Shown here: positions 1 through 7,667 of the stretch, piece after piece
Layout of the letters: each line of letters starts with the position of its first letter
How positions within the stretch are numbered: the first letter of the stretch is position 1
NCBI GenBank assembly: GCA_012103535.1
Contig: WLWQ01000001.1
Location: 372,001-436,000, forward strand
Direction: 5' to 3'
Source: Pseudomonadales bacterium
GTDB taxonomy: Bacteria; Pseudomonadota; Gammaproteobacteria; Pseudomonadales; Pseudohongiellaceae
DNA: 64,000 nucleotides
Notes under the pieces: generated by a model
What the model saw: the letters and a program-made list of their open reading frames with translations, nothing else
Told to the model about the DNA's origin: nothing
The model's database searches: none
Program-made: the position numbers and the translations under genes

Positions 1-607
1 TCCCTCGGCCTCCAGAAATGATGATTGAAGCAGATGTCAGTTCCGGTCGCTCTGAAACGGAAAGTTGTTCTCCAATAAATTGCGCTGCTGCTTGTTCAAC
101 GATGAAATCGGAACTCTCCATACTTGCTGATCCGCCGGCTTCGGCGTCGGCAAAGGCCGTCGTTCTTACGGTAATTACTTTAATAGGATCGGAAGATTGA
201 ACCGTTGCCAGGGCATTGCCCGCATAAATAGGACGGACAAAAGTATTTTCAGATTTAACCTCAACGATGTCGGAAATTTGGGCAACATCCAATAGCGCAG
301 CAACTCTAGGTAATAAATTTTTACCGGTTGTCGATGCTGCTGCCAGAACATGGCTGTAGTTCTTGCCTAGGTCCGCCACCAGAGGAGCAACGCTTTCGGC
401 GAGTTGATGCTCATAACAAGCGTTGTTTGCATGGATTACTTTTGCAACAGCATTAATTTGAGCAGCGGCAGCAGCAACTCCATCACTATTACTGCCAGCC
501 ACCAACACATCGATATCATCACCAATGGCCACCGCCGCAGAAACGGCATTCAATGTTCCTGACTTTAGAGAGCTATTGTCGTGTTCCGCAATTACTAATA
601 TAGACAT
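1..607 (-). CDS. etfA: Electron transfer flavoprotein alpha subunit, 3' end cut by window edge
   Basis: Alpha subunit of the soluble ETF heterodimer, which takes electrons from acyl-CoA and other flavin dehydrogenases and passes them to ETF:ubiquinone oxidoreductase. About 202 N-terminal residues are visible, starting MSILVIAEHD, with the family's N-terminal alpha/beta fold and the GGRG segment at the left edge; the C-terminal FAD-binding domain lies outside. The ATG at 605-607 is preceded by AGGGG. It follows etfB with a 14-base gap, so the two are one operon. The reading frame is open to the window edge. Confidence 0.95.
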   Translation of the reverse strand, partial: MSILVIAEHDNSSLKSGTLNAVSAAVAIGDDIDVLVAGSNSDGVAAAAAQINAVAKVIHANNACYEHQLAESVAPLVADLGKNYSHVLAAASTTGKNLLPRVAALLDVAQISDIVEVKSENTFVRPIYAGNALATVQSSDPIKVITVRTTAFADAEAGGSASMESSDFIVEQAAAQFIGEQLSVSERPELTSASIIISGGRG

Positions 608-621
608 GATTCGTTTTGCCC

Positions 622-1371
622 CTAAATCACTTTCGCTTCATTGCGAAGTTTATCTACCAACGCTTCTACTGACTCTACTTTGATGCCAGCCGTGCGTTCC
701 GGTGGTGGTTCCACACTCAATGTCTGCAAATTGGTGCTCACATCCACACCCAGATCAGCCGGCGTGAATGTATCAATTGGCTTCTTTTTCGCCTTCATGA
801 TGTTAGGCAGCGAAGCGTAACGTGGTTCATTAAGTCTTAGGTCGGTAGTTACGATTGCAGGAAGATTGAGCAAGACTGTCTGCTCACCACCATCTATTTC
901 GCGACTGACTTCGATCTTTCCATCTTTTAATTCTGCATTGCAGGCAAACGTACCTTGAGGGTAATTGCATAACGCTGCCAGCATTTGCCCAACCTGATTA
1001 TTATCAGTATCGATTGAGAGCTTGCCTAAGATCACAAGATCGACCTGCTCCTTCTCAATAATCGATTTGAAAATTTTTGCTATAGCCAACGGATCTACAT
1101 GCTCATCCGTCTCAACCAGAATGCCACGATCAGATCCCAGTGCCAGCGCCGTTCGAATTTGCTCCTGGCACACCGACGGGCCAATTGAGACTGCAATTAT
1201 TTCTTCTGCAGCTCCCGCTTCTTTTATTCTAATCGCTTCCTCAACGGCGATTTCACAAAATGGGTTTATCGCCATTTTTGCATTCGCCAAATCTACCCCG
1301 GTGTTATCAGACTTAACCCTGACCTTTACGTTTGCGTCTACAACGCGCTTAACACCAACAAGAATCTTCAT
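622..1371 (-). CDS. etfB: Electron transfer flavoprotein beta subunit
   Basis: Beta subunit of ETF, 249 residues, the usual length. It starts [12 protein letters not shown] and carries the AMP-binding core seen in ETF-beta ([18 protein letters not shown], then [20 protein letters not shown]). The ATG is preceded by GGATGGAGAATCC, a good ribosome binding site. First gene of the etfB-etfA operon; a divergent small secreted-protein gene lies 259 bases upstream. Assignment rests on strong whole-length resemblance to the family. Confidence 0.96.
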   Translation of the reverse strand: MKILVGVKRVVDANVKVRVKSDNTGVDLANAKMAINPFCEIAVEEAIRIKEAGAAEEIIAVSIGPSVCQEQIRTALALGSDRGILVETDEHVDPLAIAKIFKSIIEKEQVDLVILGKLSIDTDNNQVGQMLAALCNYPQGTFACNAELKDGKIEVSREIDGGEQTVLLNLPAIVTTDLRLNEPRYASLPNIMKAKKKPIDTFTPADLGVDVSTNLQTLSVEPPPERTAGIKVESVEALVDKLRNEAKVI

Positions 1372-1630
1372 GGATTCTCCATCCTAAAAATAAACAGAGT
1401 GTTGTTTGAAAGACCGGTAGGAATTCCATCATCCGGTCCAAAAAAAGGGGGCTAATAATGCCGTTTTTGCCCAATCAGGTCAAATTCCAGCGGCCCTTCC
1501 CCAGCGTTCGAGGATTATTCTGTTAGTGCCATCCACATTCGCCAAAAGTGACAGGATGCTGGATTCAACTAGACTGAAAAGAAGCAGGACTACAAATGCT
1601 AGCGCTCAAATCAGGGTTTGGAGACTTTCG

Positions 1631-2026
1631 ATGAAAAAGCTCAAAGCAACTACCTTTCGATTAGTAATTACAAGTTTTTTGCTCGGGTTAAGCGGTTTTG
1701 GATTTCTCACGGCACCAGCTGGTTTGGCTGGCGCCGAAGTCGCAAGCAGTACGGTAAAAGCGGCAGATGTTAGCCTCGAAACATCCAAAGAAGCGGCAAT
1801 CTTCGTCCGCGATAAATCTGTTCAAGGTTATGAGATCTCCTCCGAATTTGTGCAGGAAAAATCTATCCAGGGCTATGAATACACAGCGGACCTATTTGGA
1901 GACTTGACCATCTATTTAAGAAAGGTAGCAAGGCGCGGAGACATTGCGGAAGATATAGAATTAGACCCGGAAGAAACCTCAACAACCATCGTAGTACAGC
2001 AGACAGCAAATGAAGACGAGCCTTAA
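1631..2026 (+). CDS. Small secreted or membrane-anchored protein with a 15-residue tandem repeat, function unknown
   Basis: Predicted 131-residue protein that I do not recognise. The start chosen is the ATG at 1631, preceded by TTGGAGAC; a GTG at 1526 would add 35 unlikely residues in front of the signal sequence. Residues 1-35 form a signal peptide (MKKLK, hydrophobic stretch, then APAGLAGA). The mature part has two adjacent 15-residue units, FVRDKSVQGYEISSE (58-72) and FVQEKSIQGYEYTAD (73-87), likely amphipathic helix, and an acidic tail ending EDEP. It stands alone between the divergent etf operon and the convergent DUF1285 gene, whose stop is only about 10 bases away. Confidence 0.7.
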   Translation: MKKLKATTFRLVITSFLLGLSGFGFLTAPAGLAGAEVASSTVKAADVSLETSKEAAIFVRDKSVQGYEISSEFVQEKSIQGYEYTADLFGDLTIYLRKVARRGDIAEDIELDPEETSTTIVVQQTANEDEP

Positions 2027-2035
2027 AGTCGAGTT

Positions 2036-2659
2036 TTAGTCGGCGCTTCCCAGGCTAAAGAATTCACCAGCACTCCAGACACCCAGCACATTGCGGCCGT
2101 CGATTTTTCTTTCTTCTCCGGCTTCTACCAGACGATAGAAAACCGCTCGATTTATCAGGGCATTTAGCCCGCTGCGAACATGCACAATGGGATGTGGTTC
2201 ATTCGACGACCCGCTGCTCGTTACCTCAATTCGATGATCTTTGTCTGACGTCAGCGTTTCATCAGTATTCGTTGTGAATAGGATTTGCTGATTCTCGTGA
2301 CTTTCAAGTACTTCCATCTGATTAACCACCATTGGGCAGTCTTCAACTTGAATTCTCACTTTTTCTACTGGGGTCACCAGAAAGTACTCTAGGCTCTCCC
2401 CTTTTTCTCCCTCCTTTCCTTCCGCTGGGCCGCGCATAAGAATACTGGAAAAGAGTTGCACCATGGCGGGGCGGCGAATTGGCTTACCCTCATGGAACCA
2501 GGTGCCATCACGGGCAATTCGCATATCGATATCACCGCAAAATGGAGGATTCCAGAGATGAACAGGCGCTGGCCCCCTGCTCTTTATTTGCGCCGCAAAT
2601 TCAAAGGGATCGATGTAAGCTGCTGACTTTTGCTGCGCTTGCGACTTGGAGTCTGTAAT
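2036..2659 (-). CDS. DUF1285 family protein, apparently starting at a non-standard ATT codon
   Basis: Uncharacterised conserved protein of the DUF1285 family (small two-lobed proteins, no known activity). The core is clear: DMRIARDGTWFHEGKPIRR near the N-terminus and a C-terminal part ending GVWSAGEFFSL. The first ATG (2524) begins at MRIARDG and gives 162 residues, but the same frame upstream reads PVHLWNPPFCGDID, a segment I recall as conserved in homologues, so translation must begin earlier. That open stretch goes back to a TGA at 2675-2677 without any ATG, GTG or TTG. The best candidate is ATT at 2657-2659, 4 bases after the stop codon of the upstream lipoprotein gene, giving about 207 residues. 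A sequence error is the alternative. Confidence 0.8.
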   Translation of the reverse strand: MTDSKSQAQQKSAAYIDPFEFAAQIKSRGPAPVHLWNPPFCGDIDMRIARDGTWFHEGKPIRRPAMVQLFSSILMRGPAEGKEGEKGESLEYFLVTPVEKVRIQVEDCPMVVNQMEVLESHENQQILFTTNTDETLTSDKDHRIEVTSSGSSNEPHPIVHVRSGLNALINRAVFYRLVEAGEERKIDGRNVLGVWSAGEFFSLGSAD

Positions 2660-2663
2660 CCTG

Positions 2664-3284
2664 CTATCCCGAACTCATGGCTAATTTGGAGAAATAATCC
2701 GAAAGCGTTGGCAAGATGAGATTCGCTGGCTGGTCACCGTAAAGACTGAATAAACCACTACCGGCCTCAACCTGGACAAAATCCACCAAATCACCGCTCG
2801 CTACATCGAGAATAATAATCTGCACCGCCGCCCTATCCAAGCCAAATCCAGCAACAATCTGCTGATTAGAGTGATTGCGCAGTGAGTAGAAAATCTCAGC
2901 CCAAGTGCCCAACTTGTCATCCCAGACCAGCAATTTCGGATAAATCACGAATTGGCTCCCGGCCATCTTTGCCGACGCCAGAGAGTTGTTTAGAGACTCT
3001 GGATACAGACCTCCACGCACAGCACTGAAATGGTCGGTAATTGCCTGTTCCACCAATTGAGACAGGCCAGCTGCGCCGTCTATGCTCATGGCAGCGAGGT
3101 CATTGTTTTTAGCTACATAAAAACTAGAATCTCGCGGCAGTACCCAGCGACTATTGCGCTCTACTTGATTGAGTGGAGCTATGCCAGCGAACTGTGCCAG
3201 CTGATGGGATTCGTGATAAACCGTGTTCAAGGTGGAACAGCTATTGAGTAGCAACAAACTCAGGGCAATAAAACGAAAAGACAT
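2664..3284 (-). CDS. DUF4823-like lipoprotein
   Basis: Predicted outer- or inner-membrane lipoprotein of about 206 residues. The chosen start (ATG at 3282-3284) follows AAGGAAGGT at good spacing; an in-frame start at 3320 would put 12 charged residues before the signal. The signal MSFRFIALSLLLLNSC ends in the lipobox LLNSC, with acylated Cys16. The rest resembles DUF4823 lipoproteins known mainly from Pseudomonas: a region of mixed beta strands with SQFVIYPKLLVWDDKLGTW and an IIILDVASGDLVD segment, as in periplasmic domains. Function is unknown. It probably forms a two-gene transcript with the downstream DUF1285 gene. The family name is recalled, not searched. Confidence 0.75.
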   Translation of the reverse strand: MSFRFIALSLLLLNSCSTLNTVYHESHQLAQFAGIAPLNQVERNSRWVLPRDSSFYVAKNNDLAAMSIDGAAGLSQLVEQAITDHFSAVRGGLYPESLNNSLASAKMAGSQFVIYPKLLVWDDKLGTWAEIFYSLRNHSNQQIVAGFGLDRAAVQIIILDVASGDLVDFVQVEAGSGLFSLYGDQPANLILPTLSDYFSKLAMSSG

Positions 3285-3787
3285 AGATCTACCTTCCTTG
3301 TAGAGCGAATATTCATCCAAACTGCATGATTTCCACAGTATTTTGACGAGGAAACAAGACTAGTCCGGTCTCAGATTTAGACTGCATTTCCTACTACACT
3401 TTTTAAAGCATAGAACGCGCCACGTAGCCTGGCTAATTTCTTTTAGCAGCGCTGTTTCTTATACCGAAATGCTCTCTTTGTTTTTTAGTCAGCTGCTATA
3501 GTTAATTACAAGAAGATGCATTGCCTAGCAATAATCGTCTTAGCTTCGACTGAATTGATTCATTGAAGTTTCACAGGGAAGTTCATTCAAGGATGAGTTT
3601 CATGTGCCACAGGAAGTGGCAACGGAAGCGCCTTTAGTGTCATTGAAGTCAGGATGACTGAGACACGAATAGGACAGGAAGAATCTGATCAAGGGTTGAT
3701 CGGTTCTTCACTAGGGATACGGCAATGGCCGGTGGTACACTTGGTGTTCAATTTTAAACAATACCAGGCGCACACCGACATTGCTTC
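3285..3787. other. 503-base gene-free stretch with a GGA-rich structured region
   Basis: No convincing protein gene lies between the divergent lipoprotein gene and selU. A frame at 3654-3857 runs into selU in another frame and has no coding support. The left half (3321-3540) is AT-rich and may hold promoters for both directions: TATAGT near 3508 could be a -10 element for a plus-strand transcript, with a poor -35. The right half (about 3560-3710) is the hairpin region described separately. The last 80 bases before selU show no clear ribosome binding site or terminator. Confidence 0.7.
3560..3710 (+). ncRNA. Candidate CsrA/RsmA-binding RNA (CsrB/RsmZ-like)
   Basis: Eight GGA triplets occur in about 140 bases (3577, 3591, 3612, 3624, 3652, 3672, 3677, 3715 as first positions). 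Two sit in the loops of hairpins that match the CsrA site pattern: GCCAC-AGGAA-GTGGC at 3606-3620, and AGTC-AGGAT-GACT at 3647-3659, the latter enclosed by a second stem GTGTC/GACAC (3637-3641 with 3662-3666). A longer hairpin, 3679-3708 (AAGAA..GATCAA/TTGATC..TTCTT), could end the RNA but lacks a U tract. CsrB-type RNAs titrate the translational repressor CsrA by presenting many such loops. No GacA box (TGTAAG-N6-CTTACA) was found upstream. A CsrA-controlled leader of selU is the alternative. Confidence 0.5.
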
Positions 3788-4891
3788 ATGCCTGACCAAA
3801 TCGCAGTTACGGCATTCGCCGAATTATTTAAACAAAACCTCCCGTTACTGGATGTAAGAGCACCCACAGAATTTAGCCGTGGTGCGTTTCCTCTTGCACG
3901 CAACATTCCTCTACTTGATGACGCAGAAAGAAAAGCCGTAGGCATACGCTACAAAGAAGCCGGGCAAGCGGCTGCCATAGCCTTGGGCGAAGAACTGGTA
4001 TCCGGCGATATCCGCGACCAGCGACTGCAGCTTTGGAGTGAGTTCATTAACACTAATCCAAGCGCAGCGATTTACTGCTTCAGAGGCGGCTTAAGATCGA
4101 CGACGGTACAGAATTGGTTGCATTCAGAAGGAATCAAGGTAGCTACCGTTACAGGTGGTTATAAAGAACTGAGACGATTTTGTATAAACACGCTGGAACG
4201 AATCAGCCAGCAACAAAAATATATCGTGATCGGCGGGAAAACTGGTTGTGCGAAAACTCACCTGCTACAACAACTGAGCAACGCCATCGACCTGGAAGGT
4301 AATGCCAACCACCGAGGCTCTGCCTTCGGACGTCGCACCTCAGAGCAGCCCAATCAAATAAACTTCGAGAATCAGCTGGCAATCGACGCAATCAAACTCG
4401 ACTACGACCAGGCCAACAAAATATTTATTGAAGATGAGAGCAAAGCTATTGGCTCTCTCAGTGTCCCCTCAACTATGCACCTGCAAATGAGTTCTTCACC
4501 CCTGGCGATCATCGAAGAACCATTCGATTGTAGAGTGGATACGATTCTCAACGATTACATCTTTTCGAATTACCATGAATACAAATCAATGGCACCTGAG
4601 CGCTATACTGAGCTCTTTGCTGAATCATTGCTGGCGTCGCTAATGCGCATTCGACGCCGGCTTGGCGAAGAGCATTTTGCTGATATTAAAAAAATTATGG
4701 AAGGAGCGCTCGCCGAATCAAATTTGGAGCAGAGCACTGAACTTCATCGCAGCTGGATTTCCAAATTATTAAAGGACTATTACGACCCTATGTATGATTA
4801 TCAACTGGGAAAGAAATCTCATCGCATCGTATTTCGCGGCAACAAAACGGAGTTTCTTAGCTGGGTCAAAGGCATAGATAGAACGGTTTGA
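3788..4891 (+). CDS. selU: tRNA 2-selenouridine synthase
   Basis: SelU (also called MnmH or YbbB) replaces sulfur by selenium in the wobble 2-thiouridine of tRNAs for Lys, Glu and Gln, using selenophosphate. The 367 residues match the E. coli protein along the length: an N-terminal rhodanese domain (LLDVRAPTEF) with catalytic Cys97 in YCFRGGLRS, then a P-loop region GGKTGCAKT (149-157) and HRGSAFGR, IEDESKAIGS and YYDPMYDYQL further on. In the P-loop the usual glycine before the lysine is alanine. A selD homologue is not in the window. The start has no strong ribosome binding site; a possible regulatory RNA lies just upstream. Confidence 0.93.
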   Translation: MPDQIAVTAFAELFKQNLPLLDVRAPTEFSRGAFPLARNIPLLDDAERKAVGIRYKEAGQAAAIALGEELVSGDIRDQRLQLWSEFINTNPSAAIYCFRGGLRSTTVQNWLHSEGIKVATVTGGYKELRRFCINTLERISQQQKYIVIGGKTGCAKTHLLQQLSNAIDLEGNANHRGSAFGRRTSEQPNQINFENQLAIDAIKLDYDQANKIFIEDESKAIGSLSVPSTMHLQMSSSPLAIIEEPFDCRVDTILNDYIFSNYHEYKSMAPERYTELFAESLLASLMRIRRRLGEEHFADIKKIMEGALAESNLEQSTELHRSWISKLLKDYYDPMYDYQLGKKSHRIVFRGNKTEFLSWVKGIDRTV

Positions 4892-4901
4892 TACAGTCAA
4901 C

Positions 4902-7667
4902 ATGGTAATCAATCGCATCAATCTGCAACAAATTCTGCCGCATCTGCAAACGGGCAGCACGCTGCTTGTTCCTAATCTACGCATAAAAGATGCGATCTTG
5001 AGTCAGTACCTGACATCACTGGATCAAGCAGTGCTTCCTACTCCGAAAGTAGTGCCGGTGGATGTGTTTATCAAAGAATGCTGGGAAACTAATGCGCAGC
5101 AAAAAGTGCAACCCTGCAATGAGCAGCAAATACTCTCCCCCGGCGAAGAGTATTTACTATGGAATCGAGTCCTGGCAGCGGCGCAAGAATCAATCCCCTT
5201 ATTAAATCCGGATGAGACTGCAGATACAGTAGCTCACAGCTATCAACTGGCCCGTCAATGGCTCCATGCAGATACAGTCAAGCAAGAACTCGCTAAAAAT
5301 TCAGGCTTAGCTGATGTCTCTGCCTTTGCACAATGGATAGAAGAATTTCACTCACTGTGCGAAAAATTTCAATCAATTAGTTTAGTAGATGCAATAGCCA
5401 CGCTTACTGAGCTCTTGCAAGATCAACGATTAACTGACTTCCCGGGAAAAATTGTACTGGTCAACTTCTATGATCCTCCCCCGCTTTATCAAAAGTTTTT
5501 TGCGGCGATGCCCAATCTTGAAACTGTCCTAACTATTGATGCGCAAGCGAGCGGGGAAATCCCCGGTAAACAGCGATTTGAATTCGAGAACATAAATAGC
5601 GAAATACGTGCCTGTGCCAAGTGGGCTAAAAAGCAGCTAGAAAGTAATCCCCATACTCATCTCGGCATCATTAGTTGCAATAAAGATCCGGATCGACAAA
5701 AGCTAGAACTGGCCTTGAGAGATGAGCTCGAGCCGGAATCCCTCTATAAAGACTACACAGCTCATCCCAATTTCAATTCCTCCAGTAATCCAAAAAGATT
5801 AGCAGATAGCGCCATGGTTCATGATGCTCTGCTAATTCTTGGTTTGGGCAATGAACGACACGACGTAGAAGACCTTATTCGGCTACTGCAGTCCCCGTTT
5901 CTTACGGCAAAGGAAGCGTCCGTAGATTCTACTCTTGCAGCAGATGGTGAACGTGAAGCTCGTCTGAATTTAGTTCGCCATTTGCGCCGCAGGGCACAAG
6001 CAAGCATAGGGAGTCGCGAATTATCTTATCTGGTTGAATATACAGGACAGGCCTACCACTGCAAAGTTCTGGCCTCGCAACTGGTAAAACTCAGAACCGA
6101 GACTAGGAAAATCAAAAACAGAGCCTCGCCACGACAATGGAGCGAATTATTCCAACGTTCGCTTTCACTGTTTTCCTGGCCAGGTAGATTAAGCTCGAAA
6201 GACGATTATCAATTATTAAAACAATGGCGAAGCTTACTTTCACAATTCGGCAGAACAGCGAATGTACTACCAGCACTAAACTATCATTCTGCACTGACTG
6301 TATTGCGTCTACTCTGCACCCGCACTGCTCAACACAATCAATTCAATGCCAGCCAGCCAATATCTTTTTATACCATCGAAGAAGCCATTGGCCTCGAATT
6401 CGAGCATGTCTGGTTGCTTGGCTTAAACGATCAGCAATGGCCTGAACCTGTCACTCCCTCGCCATTTCTACCTTATGCCACACAAAAAGAAGCTGGTATT
6501 CCCGGCAGTCACAGTGAAGTACAAATAAAAAATGCCAGGAATCGATTTGCCCAATTGCTGGCGTCCGCTCGTGTTTCAGTACAAGCGAGTTATTTCAAGA
6601 GCGATGGCGAGCAGGAATTCAGAGGCAGTAGTTTTATCCAGGACTTTCCAATTAAAGAAATCGAAGCTGGAAATATTCAACTATTGAACAATAAAGCGTT
6701 GAGCCAGATTGATTCCTTATCAATGGAAACGATCACAGACGATCCATTGCCTTTAAAGCAGGAGGAAGAGATTAGCGGTGGCGCCAGTTTAATCAGCGAC
6801 CAATCCAACTGCCCGTTTCGAGCGTTCGCAAAACACCGTTTACGCGTAGATGCTGAATCAGCAATCGAAGCCGGACTTAGCAAAATGGCACGGGGTAGCG
6901 CTATCCATATTGCTTTAGAGTCTCTGTTCGAACGAATCGACTCCAGTATCGAACTGAATGCATTGACCGATGCTGAAATTTTACTGCTACTTCAAAGCGC
7001 TTCCGCAAAAGCTATTGATTATCTTGTCAGTCGCTTCCGCGACATCATGACTCCAGGATTTCAACGAATCGAGCAACAGCGAATACACAATCTTCTGAAC
7101 AAATTCGTTCAAGCCGAGAAAGCACGACCTCCCTTCAAGGTGCTTTTGAGAGAGCATGCCTTAGGCCAACGCATTGATAACTTATCTCTTAATATTCGAA
7201 TCGATCGCATCGACCGCTTGGAAAACGATGCTTTGCTATTGGTGGACTACAAGACCGGGAAATACACCGTTTCTTCAAAGAGCTGGCTGGACGATAGGCC
7301 TGAAGACATGCAACTCCCCCTCTATTACGTCATCGCAGATAACAATGAATTACAGCCGGTCGATGCTGTGGGCATTGCCCACATCAATGCCGAGAAAATT
7401 GGACACTCAGGTGTTGCCGCTACAAATAGTTTCTCTAAAGAAGTGAAGCCAATCGAAGAAGAAAGATGGTCTGAATTATCCTGGTCACAGACTACAGAAT
7501 CCTGGGCAATCAAAGTGCAGCTCTTTGCCGCTGAATTTAACCGCGGTGATTGCGCTGTGAGTCCAGTTGACACCACAAAAACTTGCACCTATTGCGGTTT
7601 GCAATCCTTATGCAGAATTCAGGAATTGACTGACAATGATGTGCTGGCAGCCGAGGGCGAAAATTGA
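4902..7667 (+). CDS. AddB-like PD-(D/E)XK nuclease of a RecBCD-type recombination complex
   Basis: Large protein (921 residues) of the family once called 'probable DNA repair protein', an AddB/RexB relative that acts with a UvrD-like helicase on double-strand DNA ends. The N-terminal two thirds resemble an inactivated helicase. The C-terminal nuclease domain shows IRIDRIDRLEND and DYKTGKY (about 780). Four cysteines fit the iron-sulfur staple of AddB: one in NCPFRAFAKHR (about 636) and CTYCGLQSLC (about 895-904, spacing C-x2-C-x5-C). It begins 10 bases after selU and its stop overlaps the next start by 4 bases, so the two nuclease-helicase subunits are translationally coupled. Confidence 0.88.
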   Translation: MVINRINLQQILPHLQTGSTLLVPNLRIKDAILSQYLTSLDQAVLPTPKVVPVDVFIKECWETNAQQKVQPCNEQQILSPGEEYLLWNRVLAAAQESIPLLNPDETADTVAHSYQLARQWLHADTVKQELAKNSGLADVSAFAQWIEEFHSLCEKFQSISLVDAIATLTELLQDQRLTDFPGKIVLVNFYDPPPLYQKFFAAMPNLETVLTIDAQASGEIPGKQRFEFENINSEIRACAKWAKKQLESNPHTHLGIISCNKDPDRQKLELALRDELEPESLYKDYTAHPNFNSSSNPKRLADSAMVHDALLILGLGNERHDVEDLIRLLQSPFLTAKEASVDSTLAADGEREARLNLVRHLRRRAQASIGSRELSYLVEYTGQAYHCKVLASQLVKLRTETRKIKNRASPRQWSELFQRSLSLFSWPGRLSSKDDYQLLKQWRSLLSQFGRTANVLPALNYHSALTVLRLLCTRTAQHNQFNASQPISFYTIEEAIGLEFEHVWLLGLNDQQWPEPVTPSPFLPYATQKEAGIPGSHSEVQIKNARNRFAQLLASARVSVQASYFKSDGEQEFRGSSFIQDFPIKEIEAGNIQLLNNKALSQIDSLSMETITDDPLPLKQEEEISGGASLISDQSNCPFRAFAKHRLRVDAESAIEAGLSKMARGSAIHIALESLFERIDSSIELNALTDAEILLLLQSASAKAIDYLVSRFRDIMTPGFQRIEQQRIHNLLNKFVQAEKARPPFKVLLREHALGQRIDNLSLNIRIDRIDRLENDALLLVDYKTGKYTVSSKSWLDDRPEDMQLPLYYVIADNNELQPVDAVGIAHINAEKIGHSGVAATNSFSKEVKPIEEERWSELSWSQTTESWAIKVQLFAAEFNRGDCAVSPVDTTKTCTYCGLQSLCRIQELTDNDVLAAEGEN

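Noticed and set aside
1022..1387. 121-codon frame opposite etfB
   Set aside because: Shadow of etfB with no independent start signal or domain.
3420..3545. GacA box upstream of the CsrB-like RNA
   Set aside because: No TGTAAG-N6-CTTACA-like palindrome found; TGTTTCTTATA is too weak to call.
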